The notes beneath the pieces were generated by a model, which saw only the letters and a list, made by a program, of their open reading frames with translations, did no database searches and was not told where the DNA came from. Source: Gammaproteobacteria bacterium (lineage in GTDB: Bacteria > Pseudomonadota > Gammaproteobacteria > Steroidobacterales > Foliamicaceae). From it: 32,457 bases of DNA. Below, piece by piece: positions 1 through 8,426 of this stretch (within the stretch, counting starts at the first letter, position 1; every line of letters begins with the position of its first letter). A program made the position numbers and the translations under genes. The DNA lies in the NCBI GenBank assembly GCA_009838035.1, contig VXSK01000015.1, positions 1 through 32,457 on the forward strand, in the 5' to 3' direction.

Positions 1-79
1 CCACAAGCCCCCCTGAATACCCATGCTTGACAACATGGATACTCCAACGCTCCCGGAAGGGATGGGCAGGCAGAAGGCT

Positions 80-2029
80 TCAGCTTCCGTCGAATTGCTC
101 GTAGCGCAGGCCGAAGCCGAGCGGGTAAGCGGGCCGGTAGGGCTCGTCGCCTGGATTATTGACTGCCTGATCGGGGATTTGCGGCCAGGAGAAAGGCAGC
201 CGGCCTGAAAAATCGTAGCGGGCAGCGCCGTCGGCGCCCGCGATCAGCACATCCGCGACCCCGGCGCCCTCGCTGCCCGGGAGCCAGGCCACGACAAATG
301 CGTCGGACGCTTCAATTTCATCCGGGACGGCCAGAGGGCGGCCGGTCAGCAGGACGCTCACAACCCGGATTCCGGCCGCCTGCAAACGCCGGGCCGTTTC
401 CAGGTGGGACTTGTCGCGGGGACTGAACTCCAGTGTCTTCACGTCGCCCTCGTATTCCGCGTACGGCGGCTCCCCATAGACGAGCAGCGCGATATCCGGC
501 TGGGAACCCTCCGGCCCTGCCCGCACTTCGGAGAATTGCCGGTATTCCACCGTTCCCTCCGCGCCTTCGACCGCCGACCGGATCCCATCCAGGATGCTGG
601 AGGCACCGGGAAAATCCGCGTTTTCGATATCGTCGCCCTGCCAGGTCATCGACCAGCCGCCCAGTTGGCTGGGTATATCGGCTGCCGCGAATCCCGCCAC
701 GAGCACCGTCGATTGCGGGTCAATGGGCAATACGCTGCCTTCATTCTTCAACAGAACCAGCGATTCCCTCACTGCCCTACGCGCCAGCGCACGGTGTTCG
801 GGATGACCGATCCACTCGGAACGGCTTACCGTGCCGCTCTCGTGTTCCGGTGCGACCGGGCGCGCCGACGGGCGCGGCGCTTCCAGCAGCCCGGCGCGCA
901 ACTTTACGCGCAGAATCCTGCGCACGGCATCGTCCAGCCGCGCGCCTGTGATCTCTCCCATGCGGACCTGGCGAAGCAGGTTGCGGTGCAGGCCCTTCCA
1001 GTGCTGCGGGGCCATGAACATGTCCACCCCGGCATTGAAGGCCTCCGGGCAACTGCTTGCCTTGCAGCCCGGGACCTGCGAGTGGCCGTCCCAGTCCCCG
1101 ACCAGGAAGCCGTCGAAACCCATGCGGCCCTTCAGCACCTCCTGCAGCAGGTAGGGATTGGCGTGCATCTTCAGACCGTTCCACGAACTGAAGGAAACCA
1201 TCACCGTTTGCGCCCCGTTCCCGAGCGCCGTCCGGTAACCGGAGGCGTGAATCCGCGCGAGTTCATCTTCCTTGACCTCTGTATTGCCCTGGTCCACGCC
1301 GTCGGTGGTACCCCCGTCGCCCAGAAAGTGCTTTGCGGTGGCCAGCACCTTGCCGGGCGCCATGAAGTCCCGGCCAGCGGCGCCCTGCATACCCTCGATC
1401 AGCGCGGCGCCCAGTTCGGCCACCAGGTCGGGATGCTCGGAATATCCCTCGTAGGTCCGCCCCCAGCGGTCGTTGCGGGGAACGGCCAGCGTGGGTGCGA
1501 AATTCCAGTAGATCCCGGTGGCCGCCACCTCGCGCGCGGTTGCGGCGCCGATGAGCACCAGCATTTCAGGGTTGGCAGTGGCCCCAAGGCCAATGTTGTG
1601 CGGGAAGAGCGTCGCGCCGAACACGTTGTTGGCGCCGTGTACGGCGTCGGTGCCCCACATGACCGGGATTGCGGGCCGCCCGTCATTGCGGTCGATGGAA
1701 GCCTCGTGATAGGCGTCGGCCAGCGCTAGCCAGTCGGCGGCCGACGCGTGCCGATCCTTGCCCGGGAACGACCCGCCGCCGTTCAACACCGCGCCAAGCC
1801 GATAGTGTCTGACGTCCCGGGGGGACACGTACTGGATTTCCCCCATGATGACCTGCCCCACCTTGTCGCTCAGCGACATGCCGGACAGGATCTGGTCCAG
1901 CCGGGCTTCTTCGGCGGCATCGGCGGGGAACGGGCTGGCCTGTGCCGGCCACTGCGACGAATCGGCCGCCGCGCCGGCCGTCACCAGAAGGAGCGAACAG
2001 ACGAACGACCGCAGTAGTCGCATCTTCAT
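80..2029 (-). CDS. Exported glycoside hydrolase family 3 beta-glucosidase
   Basis: Predicted to hydrolyse beta-linked glucosides or short glucans, probably in the periplasm. The 649-residue protein starts with a typical signal peptide (MKMRLLRS, a hydrophobic run, then a small-residue cleavage region AGAAADS). The GH3 barrel domain follows, with NFAPTLAVPRNDRWGRTYE near residue 180, the KHFLGDGGT motif near 235 and FLVGDWDG near 315, whose first Asp is the expected catalytic nucleophile. A GH3 C-terminal alpha/beta sandwich (SLVLLKNEGSVLPI, then GSEGAGVADVL) completes it. There is no room for the fibronectin-like domain found in longer BglX-type enzymes. The start codon lies one base after the stop of the upstream symporter gene, so the two are probably co-translated and the symporter may import the released sugar. 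The family is clear; the exact linkage specificity is not. Confidence 0.93.
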   Translation of the reverse strand: MKMRLLRSFVCSLLLVTAGAAADSSQWPAQASPFPADAAEEARLDQILSGMSLSDKVGQVIMGEIQYVSPRDVRHYRLGAVLNGGGSFPGKDRHASAADWLALADAYHEASIDRNDGRPAIPVMWGTDAVHGANNVFGATLFPHNIGLGATANPEMLVLIGAATAREVAATGIYWNFAPTLAVPRNDRWGRTYEGYSEHPDLVAELGAALIEGMQGAAGRDFMAPGKVLATAKHFLGDGGTTDGVDQGNTEVKEDELARIHASGYRTALGNGAQTVMVSFSSWNGLKMHANPYLLQEVLKGRMGFDGFLVGDWDGHSQVPGCKASSCPEAFNAGVDMFMAPQHWKGLHRNLLRQVRMGEITGARLDDAVRRILRVKLRAGLLEAPRPSARPVAPEHESGTVSRSEWIGHPEHRALARRAVRESLVLLKNEGSVLPIDPQSTVLVAGFAAADIPSQLGGWSMTWQGDDIENADFPGASSILDGIRSAVEGAEGTVEYRQFSEVRAGPEGSQPDIALLVYGEPPYAEYEGDVKTLEFSPRDKSHLETARRLQAAGIRVVSVLLTGRPLAVPDEIEASDAFVVAWLPGSEGAGVADVLIAGADGAARYDFSGRLPFSWPQIPDQAVNNPGDEPYRPAYPLGFGLRYEQFDGS

Positions 2030-2030
2030 A

Positions 2031-3632
2031 TCAGCCCGCGAGGACCCACTGCGAAAAAACGGCCCAGATCAGCACCACCAGGAGCACAACGCCCGCGCTC
2101 AAGGCGAAATCACCGCGCCAGCCCCGCCGACCCCGCATGTCCTCGCGCCGCACCGTCAGTTCGGATGACCCGCCGCCCGTGGCGAGACTTACGCCGACCA
2201 GCACTACGGTCGAGATCGCGAACAGGGCAATGGCTATGTGCAGGAAGTTGATCTCCGCAAGCGCCAGCCACAGGCTTCCCTCGAAGGCCGCCGGGTTCAT
2301 TCCGGTCATAACCTCGATGAACAGCCGCGCCAGACCCAGCAAGGCGCCCACGGCCAACGACCATTTCGCGCCGGAAGCATTGGCTCCGGGCCAGAGCACG
2401 CCCACCAGGAACACCGCCGCAATGGGCGGGGCGATATAGGCCTGCACGCTTTGCAGGTAGGTGAACAGTCCGCCGGAAACAAAGTCCATGAACGGGATCC
2501 ACAGCAAAGCCAGGACCACCATCACAACCGTTGCCGCGCGCCCCATCGCCACCAGGCGCGCCTCGCTCGCATCGGCAACGACCCTCCGATACAGGTCCAC
2601 CGTGAAGATGGTCGAGGCCGAATTGAAAACCGACGAAAGAGAGCTCATCAGGGCCGCCAGCAGGCCGGCCGCAACCAGGCCCTTCAGCCCGGCCGGAAGC
2701 AGGGCGCCGATCATGGCGGGCAGCGCCTGGTCGGGGTCGTCGAGTTGCAGCGCTCCGGTATTGCTGAGCGCCAGCGCGAGGACGCCGGGCAAGACGAAAA
2801 GGAACAGCGGAAGTTGCTTCAGCCATGCGGCGAAGATGGTCCCCCGGCGCGCGTTTTCGATGCCGTTGGCCGCCAGCACGCGCTGCACGATGAACTGGTC
2901 CGTGCACCAGTACCAGACCGCCAGGATGGGCGCCCCGAACAGGATGCCGGTCCACGGGAACTCCGGATGGTTGACGCTGCGCCACAGGCTGAAGGCCTGC
3001 GGCCGTACCGCCGCCTGCATGCCGTCCCAGCCGCCCACCGCGTTCAGGCCGATCACCGTTACCGCAATCGCCCCGCCCAGGAGGACGAACATCTGCACCA
3101 TGTCCGTGTACAGCACCGCCCGCAAGCCGCCCCATGCGGTATAGATTCCGGTCAGCGCAACGATGGCGAGCGCTCCCCACCAGAACGGAATACCCATGAG
3201 GGTTTCGAACACGATCCCGCCGGCCGCGACCGTGACGGCGATCTTGGTCAACACGTAGCCCACCACCGAAATGACGGCCAGGTACGTCCGCGGGCCCCGT
3301 GAGTAGCGCTTCTCCAGGAATTCCGGCATCGTGAACACGCCGGAGCGGAGGTAAAAGGGCGCGAACAACCAGCCCAGCAGCAGCAAGGCGAAGGCCGCAA
3401 GAATTTCGAACTGCGCGACCGGCACCCCCTCCACGGCGGCGGAGCCCGCCAGTCCCACGAGGTGCTCCGACCCGATATTGGAAGCGAAAATCGAGGCCCC
3501 GACCACGAACCAGCCGACGTTGCGCCCGGCAAGAAAGAACTCCGCCCGGCCGGCCTGACGTTTGCGGCCAACCGTCCAGGCGACCCACAGAATCAGAGTG
3601 AAGTAGACCCCGACAACGAACCAGTCGAGAAT
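2031..3632 (-). CDS. SGLT-like sodium:sugar symporter (SSS family)
   Basis: Integral membrane sodium/solute symporter of the SSS (SLC5) family. The segment SIFASNIGSEHLVG, followed by FTMPEFLEKRYSRG and a Trp-Gly-Gly-Leu-Arg-Ala-Val loop (TAWGGLRAVLYTD), resembles the Vibrio sodium/galactose transporter, so a sugar is the likely substrate. It lies immediately upstream of a GH3 beta-glucosidase with a one-base gap. The first canonical in-frame start is GTG at 3506, but this begins inside the second membrane segment. The frame stays open upstream and encodes a convincing first transmembrane helix and loop (LDWFVVGVYFTLIL ... FFLAGRNVGWF). No ATG, GTG or TTG occurs in that extension before the stop at 3672-3674. 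I placed the start at the ATT codon 3630-3632, about 14 bases after a strong GGGGAGG; this choice is inference. Confidence 0.9.
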   Translation of the reverse strand: MLDWFVVGVYFTLILWVAWTVGRKRQAGRAEFFLAGRNVGWFVVGASIFASNIGSEHLVGLAGSAAVEGVPVAQFEILAAFALLLLGWLFAPFYLRSGVFTMPEFLEKRYSRGPRTYLAVISVVGYVLTKIAVTVAAGGIVFETLMGIPFWWGALAIVALTGIYTAWGGLRAVLYTDMVQMFVLLGGAIAVTVIGLNAVGGWDGMQAAVRPQAFSLWRSVNHPEFPWTGILFGAPILAVWYWCTDQFIVQRVLAANGIENARRGTIFAAWLKQLPLFLFVLPGVLALALSNTGALQLDDPDQALPAMIGALLPAGLKGLVAAGLLAALMSSLSSVFNSASTIFTVDLYRRVVADASEARLVAMGRAATVVMVVLALLWIPFMDFVSGGLFTYLQSVQAYIAPPIAAVFLVGVLWPGANASGAKWSLAVGALLGLARLFIEVMTGMNPAAFEGSLWLALAEINFLHIAIALFAISTVVLVGVSLATGGGSSELTVRREDMRGRRGWRGDFALSAGVVLLVVLIWAVFSQWVLAG

Positions 3633-3680
3633 GGAAACGAGACTGTCCTCCCCTTTACAGAGGGCGCAACTCTAACAGAA

Positions 3681-3703
3681 CGCGGTCCGCTGCAAGGACC
3701 GCG
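3681..3703 (-). terminator. GC-rich hairpin between two minus-strand genes
   Basis: A perfect 8-bp stem (CGCGGTCC/GGACCGCG) with a 7-base loop sits after the stop of the PiT-like gene and before the symporter. On the minus strand it is followed by TTCTGTTAG, only a weak T-tract, so it may be a leaky terminator or an mRNA stabilising/attenuating stem. Function is inferred. Confidence 0.4.
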
Positions 3704-3725
3704 CGAACGCGGCCGCGGAGGCCGG

Positions 3726-4700
3726 TCAACTCCCGAACAGCAACCGGTTCAGGTACGGCAGTCCGAGCGCGAGAATGACGCTCACGATCAGGCCGGACAG
3801 CGCCTTGAGCGCATCCATCGAGACGTTCTTGAGCGTGCGTTTGAAGCCGGTGTCGGCGAGATACATGGAAAGCGCGAACTCCCGGCCGGCCAACAGTCCC
3901 AGGAACACCCAGGTCGTGCTCATGGGTATGTTGCTGACCTCCTTGAAGACCAGCAGTACCAGGCCGTAGATGAAATCGATGATCGTGGCCGCGCGTATGT
4001 CGGTCGTGTCGGTCTTGGAGAGAACGATCTTCTGAATCACGCCGCCGAAGGTGTAGAAGATGTAGCCCTGCATGGCGATCAGCACCAGCACGCCGAACGC
4101 CAGCCATGAGAACGAGAGTTGCCTGGGCAGGTAGACGAAGATGTTGGCCAGGTCCTGGATCAGCCACTGGCTCCACAGAAAGGCCGTGGACGACCATTGC
4201 AGCACCACCCAGTAGCGCGGAATTGCCTCGCCGCGGGTGCGGTGGAAATACTCCGTCGCGCGCTTGAACACCAGCCGGAACACGACGATCGCGACGACGA
4301 AGGCCACCAGGTAGCCGAGCAGCGACTTCGTCAGCATGGCCTGCAGGTTGCTGATCGTGAACACGGTCAGGACCAGGAAGGTCGTGCTTACCGGCACGCC
4401 CACGCGCGTAAGAAACAGCAGCGCCAGGGGCGGGATCATGTGGATCCAGCTGATGCCGCCTTCGGGTACCGGGAAGTTCGTCAGCCGGCCGTAGGACACG
4501 TCGCCGTCGTGCACGAACCAGCCGTACGCGAGGACCGCGCACAGAATTCCGGAAGCGAATATCCACAGCGCCCACCAGGGGCGGTGGGCGTTCGATGACA
4601 GGAAGGTGCCCAGCGTCTGGATGGAGTCGTTGGCGACGACCGCATAGGCCGCCAGCAGGAAGCCGGCCACCATGCAGATTTCGGTAAGTGAAAACGCCAA
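3726..4700 (-). CDS. PiT-like polytopic membrane protein, function unknown
   Basis: A 324-residue multi-pass membrane protein. Two related halves can be seen. The first has VVANDSIQTLGTFLSSN near residue 22 and GVPVSTTF near 100; the second has VSNIPMSTTWVFLGLLAG near 255. The Asn-Asp and Pro-x-Ser-Thr-Thr elements in an internally duplicated membrane protein recall the inorganic phosphate transporter (PiT, PF01384) family, whose repeats carry similar GAND and PVSTT motifs. That relationship is my inference and the substrate is unknown; phosphate, sulfate or another small anion are possibilities. The start is a TTG codon without a clear ribosome binding site; an in-frame ATG nine codons later is the alternative. 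It is separated from the downstream symporter by a hairpin and lies downstream of a hydrolase gene, with no obvious functional link to either. Confidence 0.8.
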   Translation of the reverse strand: MAFSLTEICMVAGFLLAAYAVVANDSIQTLGTFLSSNAHRPWWALWIFASGILCAVLAYGWFVHDGDVSYGRLTNFPVPEGGISWIHMIPPLALLFLTRVGVPVSTTFLVLTVFTISNLQAMLTKSLLGYLVAFVVAIVVFRLVFKRATEYFHRTRGEAIPRYWVVLQWSSTAFLWSQWLIQDLANIFVYLPRQLSFSWLAFGVLVLIAMQGYIFYTFGGVIQKIVLSKTDTTDIRAATIIDFIYGLVLLVFKEVSNIPMSTTWVFLGLLAGREFALSMYLADTGFKRTLKNVSMDALKALSGLIVSVILALGLPYLNRLLFGS

Positions 4701-4753
4701 ACGCTGATGCCGCGACGGGCCGGCCCGGCCGACCCCGCGGGCGTCAATGATAC

Positions 4754-4769
4754 CGGGCGTACGCGCCCG
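4754..4769 (-). terminator. Short GC hairpin downstream of the hydrolase gene
   Basis: CGGGCG/CGCCCG with a 4-base loop lies 18 bases beyond the hydrolase stop, in the gap before the PiT-like gene. There is no T-tract after it on the minus strand, so a terminator role is weakly supported. Confidence 0.3.
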
Positions 4770-4786
4770 AATAAGTCAGTTTTGTT

Positions 4787-5458
4787 TCAGCCGGTCCCTG
4801 CCATGGCGCCGGAAACTCTCTGCAGAAACGCCGAGATGTCCGCGAGTTCCGGTCCGCACACCTGGTGCCCCATTTCGTACTCGCGCCACTCCATATGGCA
4901 GCCTGCGGCTTCCAGTCTTGTCCTCGAATCCAGCCCCAGGCGCAAGGGGAGCACCTCGTCGTAGCGGCCGTGCGCCGCGAAGCACGGCAGGCCGTTGGCC
5001 GAGGCGCTCGGCTCCAGCGGTTCCAGCGGCGGCAGGAATGTCGAAAGGGCCACGACGCCGGCAAAAGGCCTGTCCGACAGCAGGGCGGTGCGCAACGCAA
5101 TCGCCCCGCCCTGGGAAAAACCGGCCAGCATGATCCTGTTGCGGGCGATACCGCGCTGCTCTTCCCTCTCGACCAGTTCTTCCAGCGCGCGACAACTCGC
5201 GTCTATGCCGTCGGTATCCATGGGGCTGATGCTGTCGCGCGAGAGGAAGTCGAACCAGGCCCGCATGGGCATGCCGCCGTTGATGGTGACGGGCCGAACC
5301 GGCGCATTCGGGAACACGAACCGCCATGCGGGCGAAGCCGGAAGACCGAGCTCCGGCACGATCGGCCAGAAATCGCCGGCGTCCGCACCCAAGCCGTGCA
5401 ACCAGATTATGGAATACAACGGGTCGGGGCCCGTAACCCTCTCCAGGCAGTCGAGCAT
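4787..5458 (-). CDS. Alpha/beta hydrolase, carboxylesterase/acyl-protein thioesterase type
   Basis: A cytoplasmic serine hydrolase of 223 residues, the usual length for the phospholipase/carboxylesterase family (PF02230), which cleaves short acyl esters or thioesters. The oxyanion region WLHGLGADAGDFWPI is near residue 20. The nucleophile elbow GFSQGG, with the catalytic Ser, is near residue 115. The Asp of the triad is in HGRYDEVLP near 170 and the His in EMGHQVCG near 200. No signal peptide or membrane segment is visible. It begins 18 bases after the gltX stop on the same strand, so it is probably transcribed with gltX, although no metabolic link is evident. The physiological substrate cannot be told from sequence. 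Confidence 0.92.
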   Translation of the reverse strand: MLDCLERVTGPDPLYSIIWLHGLGADAGDFWPIVPELGLPASPAWRFVFPNAPVRPVTINGGMPMRAWFDFLSRDSISPMDTDGIDASCRALEELVEREEQRGIARNRIMLAGFSQGGAIALRTALLSDRPFAGVVALSTFLPPLEPLEPSASANGLPCFAAHGRYDEVLPLRLGLDSRTRLEAAGCHMEWREYEMGHQVCGPELADISAFLQRVSGAMAGTG

Positions 5459-5476
5459 GATGAGTCCGCCGGGCCC

Positions 5477-6910
5477 TCAGCCCTGCGGGGCCGACCCGGC
5501 GGTAGCGATCCGGGCGTCGATATAGCCCAGCGCCGCGTCGAGTCTCTCCAGTGTCCTGACACGGCCCGCGAGATAGAGCGTGATGTCGATCGGCGGCGAA
5601 ACGCCGCCGCCGGTAACCGCCACCCGCAAGGGCTGGCCCAGTTTCCCGAAGCCGATTCCCAGCGTTTCGGCCGTTTCGGCAATGCAGGCATGGATGTCCG
5701 CGGCGGTCCATGCCGCCACCCCGGCCAGCGCCGCCCGTACCGCTCCCAGCGGCTCGCGCACCACCGGTCGCAGGACCTTCCTGGCCGCCTTTTCGTCCAA
5801 TTCGATCTCATGGCTGAACGCCCATCGGGCCGCTTCCGCCACCCCGGCCAGCGTTTCGGCGCGTTCGCGCCATGCTTCCGCCACTTCTTCCAACGGCGGG
5901 CCGTCCGCGGGATTCAGGCCGATGTCTTCGAGCTGCGTCTCAAGGCCTTCGCATAGAACTTCAACAGCCGCCGTCTTCATGTGTTGCTGATTGATCCAGT
6001 TCAGCTTGTCCGGGTCCAGTCGCGAGGCCGATGCCCCCAGCCCTTCCCTTCCGAAACGGGAAATCAGTTCTTCGATCGTGAAGACTTCCTGGTCGCCGTG
6101 CGACCAGCCGAGGCGGGCCAGGTAGTTGAGCACCGCATCCGGCAGGTAGCCGGCGCGCAGGTAGTGCAGCGCGTCGGTCGCTTCGTCGCGCTTGGAGAGC
6201 TTCCTGCCGTCCGGCGCCAGCAGCAGCGGCAGATGGCAATACTCCGGCGGCGTCCAGCCCAGGGCCTGAATCAACTGTAGCTGCCGGGGGGTGTTATTGA
6301 GATGGTCGTCACCGCGAATGACCTGCCGCACGCCCATGTCTTCGTCATCGACCACGCAGCTCAGGTGGTAGGTGGGTGATCCATCGGCACGCAACAGCAC
6401 CAGGTCGTCGAGCTGCGAGTTGAGATAGCGCACGTCCCCGTGCAGCCAGTCCTCGACGACGACGTCTTCCGTATCGGGGCGGCGAAAGCGGATAACGGGC
6501 TTGACCCCGGCAGGAGGCGGCCCCGTATTGTCGCGCCACCGCCCATCGTAGCGAGGAACCTCGCCCCGCGCACGCTGCTCCTCGCGCATGGCGGCCAGCT
6601 CGTCCGGCGTGCAGTAGCAGTGGTAGGCGGAACCCGACTCAAGCAATTGATTGGCCACTTCCCGATGCCGCTCGACGCGCGCCGACTGCAGCAGCGGCTC
6701 TTCGTCCGGATCCAGCCCGAAGCGCTGGAGGGCCTCTACCAGCGCCCGGATGTGCTCCGGGGATGAGCGCTGGCGGTCGGTGTCCTCGATCCTGAGCAGG
6801 AACTCGCCCCCATGGCGACGCGAGTACAGCCAGTTATAGAGCGCCGTGCGAAGACCGCCCAGGTGCAGCACACCGGTGGGGCTGGGCGCAAAACGGGTAC
6901 GAACGGACAT
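5477..6910 (-). CDS. gltX: Glutamyl-tRNA synthetase
   Basis: A class I aminoacyl-tRNA synthetase that charges tRNA(Glu) in the cytoplasm; 477 residues, normal for bacterial GltX. The N-terminus has the adenylate-binding signature PSPTGVLHLGGLRTAL, with HLGG as the HIGH-type motif. The second class I signature, KLSKRDEATD, is near residue 243. Between them lies the acceptor-binding insertion, with a Cys-x-Cys pair (YHCYCTP) near residue 102. The C-terminal third is the helical anticodon-binding region. The ATG at 6910 gives the expected N-terminus, beginning MSVRTRFAPSPTG. It is transcribed away from the neighbouring tRNA-Val gene. Assignment as the tRNA(Glu) enzyme rather than a Glu-Q type rests on full length and the intact anticodon-binding region. 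Confidence 0.97.
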   Translation of the reverse strand: MSVRTRFAPSPTGVLHLGGLRTALYNWLYSRRHGGEFLLRIEDTDRQRSSPEHIRALVEALQRFGLDPDEEPLLQSARVERHREVANQLLESGSAYHCYCTPDELAAMREEQRARGEVPRYDGRWRDNTGPPPAGVKPVIRFRRPDTEDVVVEDWLHGDVRYLNSQLDDLVLLRADGSPTYHLSCVVDDEDMGVRQVIRGDDHLNNTPRQLQLIQALGWTPPEYCHLPLLLAPDGRKLSKRDEATDALHYLRAGYLPDAVLNYLARLGWSHGDQEVFTIEELISRFGREGLGASASRLDPDKLNWINQQHMKTAAVEVLCEGLETQLEDIGLNPADGPPLEEVAEAWRERAETLAGVAEAARWAFSHEIELDEKAARKVLRPVVREPLGAVRAALAGVAAWTAADIHACIAETAETLGIGFGKLGQPLRVAVTGGGVSPPIDITLYLAGRVRTLERLDAALGYIDARIATAGSAPQG

Positions 6911-6938
6911 CGGCGTAAGGTCGGAATTTTGGCGCTAC

Positions 6939-6970
6939 TTGCGGGCCGCGCAGGCGGCGGTCAATAATAC
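6939..6970 (+). promoter_or_regulatory. Candidate promoter of tRNA-Val(CAC)
   Basis: TTGCGG at 6939-6944 and AATAAT/TAATAC at 6963-6970 form a possible -35/-10 pair ending about nine bases before the mature tRNA. Spacing is 18 bases to AATAAT. This is pattern matching only. Confidence 0.35.
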
Positions 6971-6978
6971 CCGGCCAC

Positions 6979-7053
6979 GGGCGATTAGCTCAGGGGGAGA
7001 GCGCTGCCTTCACACGGCAGAGGTCGCTGGTTCAATCCCAGCATCGCCCACCA
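6979..7053 (+). tRNA. tRNA-Val (anticodon CAC)
   Basis: A 75-base gene that folds as a full cloverleaf: acceptor GGGCGAT/ATCGCCC, D-arm GCTC/GAGC, anticodon stem CTGCC/GGCAG around loop TTCACAC (anticodon CAC, reading GUG), T-arm GCTGG/CCAGC with TTCAATC. The 3' CCA is encoded. It stands alone between gltX and the phosphomannomutase gene. A second valine tRNA with anticodon TAC lies at 19.4 kb. Confidence 0.97.
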
Positions 7054-7067
7054 TCCTCCCGCTCCAT

Positions 7068-8426
7068 TTAGTCGGACTGCGATGCTGCGAGTTCGAGTTC
7101 GGCGGTCTTCGTAGCGAGAAGTTCGGGATCCGCGCGGGTTTCGAGGTTGAGACGTAGCAGCGGCTCGGTGTTCGAGGGCCTGAGGTTGAAACGCCAATCA
7201 GGGAAATCGACCGATAGGCCGTCGATGTGATCGACCAGTGCGCCTTGCGCCGAGTAGGTTTCGGAAAGGCGCTGCATCAGCGGCACGGGATCTTCACCCA
7301 CCGGCAGATTGATTTCGCCGCTGGTCGGATAGCGCCGGCGGCGCTCGGCGGTGCGCTCGGCCAGGCCTCCGCCCTGCGCGGAGAGGAGGCCGGCCATCAG
7401 GACCCAGGGGATCATGCCGGAGTCGCAATAGAGGAACTCGCGAAAATAGTGGTGCGCGCTGCTTTCGCCCCCGTAGACGGCGTCCTCGTCGCGCATCCGC
7501 TGCTTGATGTAGGAGTGCCCCGCCCTGTTTCGGATCGGCCGGCCACCGGCGGAGAGCACCTGTTCCTCGGTATCCCAGACCAGCGTGGGATCGTGGACCA
7601 CCCGCCGGTCGGCGGCCGGGCGGGCGGGCAACAGCGCGGAAGCGAACATACCGACCGTGTAGTAGGGATCGACGAATTCGCCGCGCTCGTCGAAGAAGGC
7701 GCAGCGGTCGAAATCGCCGTCGAAAGCTACGCCGAAGTCGGCTTTGCTGGCGAGCACCGCGTCGGCCGTGGTATTGCGGGTGCTTTCGAGCAGGGGATTG
7801 GGCACGCCGTTCGGGAAGTTGCCATCCGGTTCAGCAAGCAAATGAACGATCTCCAGCGGTATGTGCTTCGAAAGCTTGTTTACGCTGGGTCCGGCGGCGC
7901 CGTTTCCGGAGTTGACGACGACCTTCAGCGGGTTCATCGGCAGATCTTCCACGAACCCAAGGACGCGTCGGCGCCAGGCGCCAAGCACTTTCGCGCGACG
8001 CCTCCGGCCTCGAGCGCCACGCGGCGGCGGCGACTCCGCAAGGCGGGCAATCTCGGCCAGACCGGTGTCGGCGCTGATGGGACGCGCATCTTCGCGCACG
8101 AGCTTAAGCCCGTTGTAGTCGGCGGGGTTGTGACTGGCGGTCACCATGACGCCTGCGCCGCAGCCGAATCGTCCGGTCGCGAAATACACCTGCTCGGTGC
8201 CGCACAGGCCCAGGTCGGCCACGTCGGCGCCCGCGCGGGTCACGCCTTCGGCCACTGCGTCGGCGATATCAAGACTGGAGAGGCGGGCGTCGCGCCCGAG
8301 CACTACTTCCCCGGCGCCCGTGAATCGCACCAGCGCGGCGCCGATCCGGCAGGCGAGGTCGGCATTGAATTCGCCCGGCACCCGTCCGCGCACGTCGTAC
8401 GCCTTGAACGGCGGCTTGAGCGTCAT
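7068..8426 (-). CDS. Phosphomannomutase/phosphoglucomutase (AlgC type)
   Basis: A cytoplasmic alpha-D-phosphohexomutase that interconverts 6- and 1-phosphates of mannose and/or glucose. The 452-residue protein has the expected four parts: start KAYDVRGRVPGEF; phosphoserine loop VTASHNPADYNG near residue 100, with the catalytic Ser; metal-binding DGDFDRC near 240; sugar-specificity loop GGESSAHH near 320; and phosphate-binding RPSNTEPLLRL near 430. The layout matches the bifunctional PMM/PGM of Pseudomonas. Its ATG overlaps the stop of the upstream dehydrogenase fusion by one base (TGATG), indicating translational coupling. With that fusion and pgi upstream it can supply mannose-1-phosphate and glucose-1-phosphate for polysaccharide precursors. 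Which sugar dominates cannot be told from sequence. Confidence 0.94.
   Translation of the reverse strand: MTLKPPFKAYDVRGRVPGEFNADLACRIGAALVRFTGAGEVVLGRDARLSSLDIADAVAEGVTRAGADVADLGLCGTEQVYFATGRFGCGAGVMVTASHNPADYNGLKLVREDARPISADTGLAEIARLAESPPPRGARGRRRRAKVLGAWRRRVLGFVEDLPMNPLKVVVNSGNGAAGPSVNKLSKHIPLEIVHLLAEPDGNFPNGVPNPLLESTRNTTADAVLASKADFGVAFDGDFDRCAFFDERGEFVDPYYTVGMFASALLPARPAADRRVVHDPTLVWDTEEQVLSAGGRPIRNRAGHSYIKQRMRDEDAVYGGESSAHHYFREFLYCDSGMIPWVLMAGLLSAQGGGLAERTAERRRRYPTSGEINLPVGEDPVPLMQRLSETYSAQGALVDHIDGLSVDFPDWRFNLRPSNTEPLLRLNLETRADPELLATKTAELELAASQSD

Noticed and set aside
1..79. Possible feature at the left edge
   Set aside because: Only a 5-bp CCATG/CATGG stem is visible downstream of the GH3 stop; I see no gene or clear signal.
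404..1729. Long plus-strand open frame opposite the GH3 gene
   Set aside because: It is Arg/His/Pro-rich with no recognisable domain and lies antisense to a well-supported gene. High GC content produces such frames.
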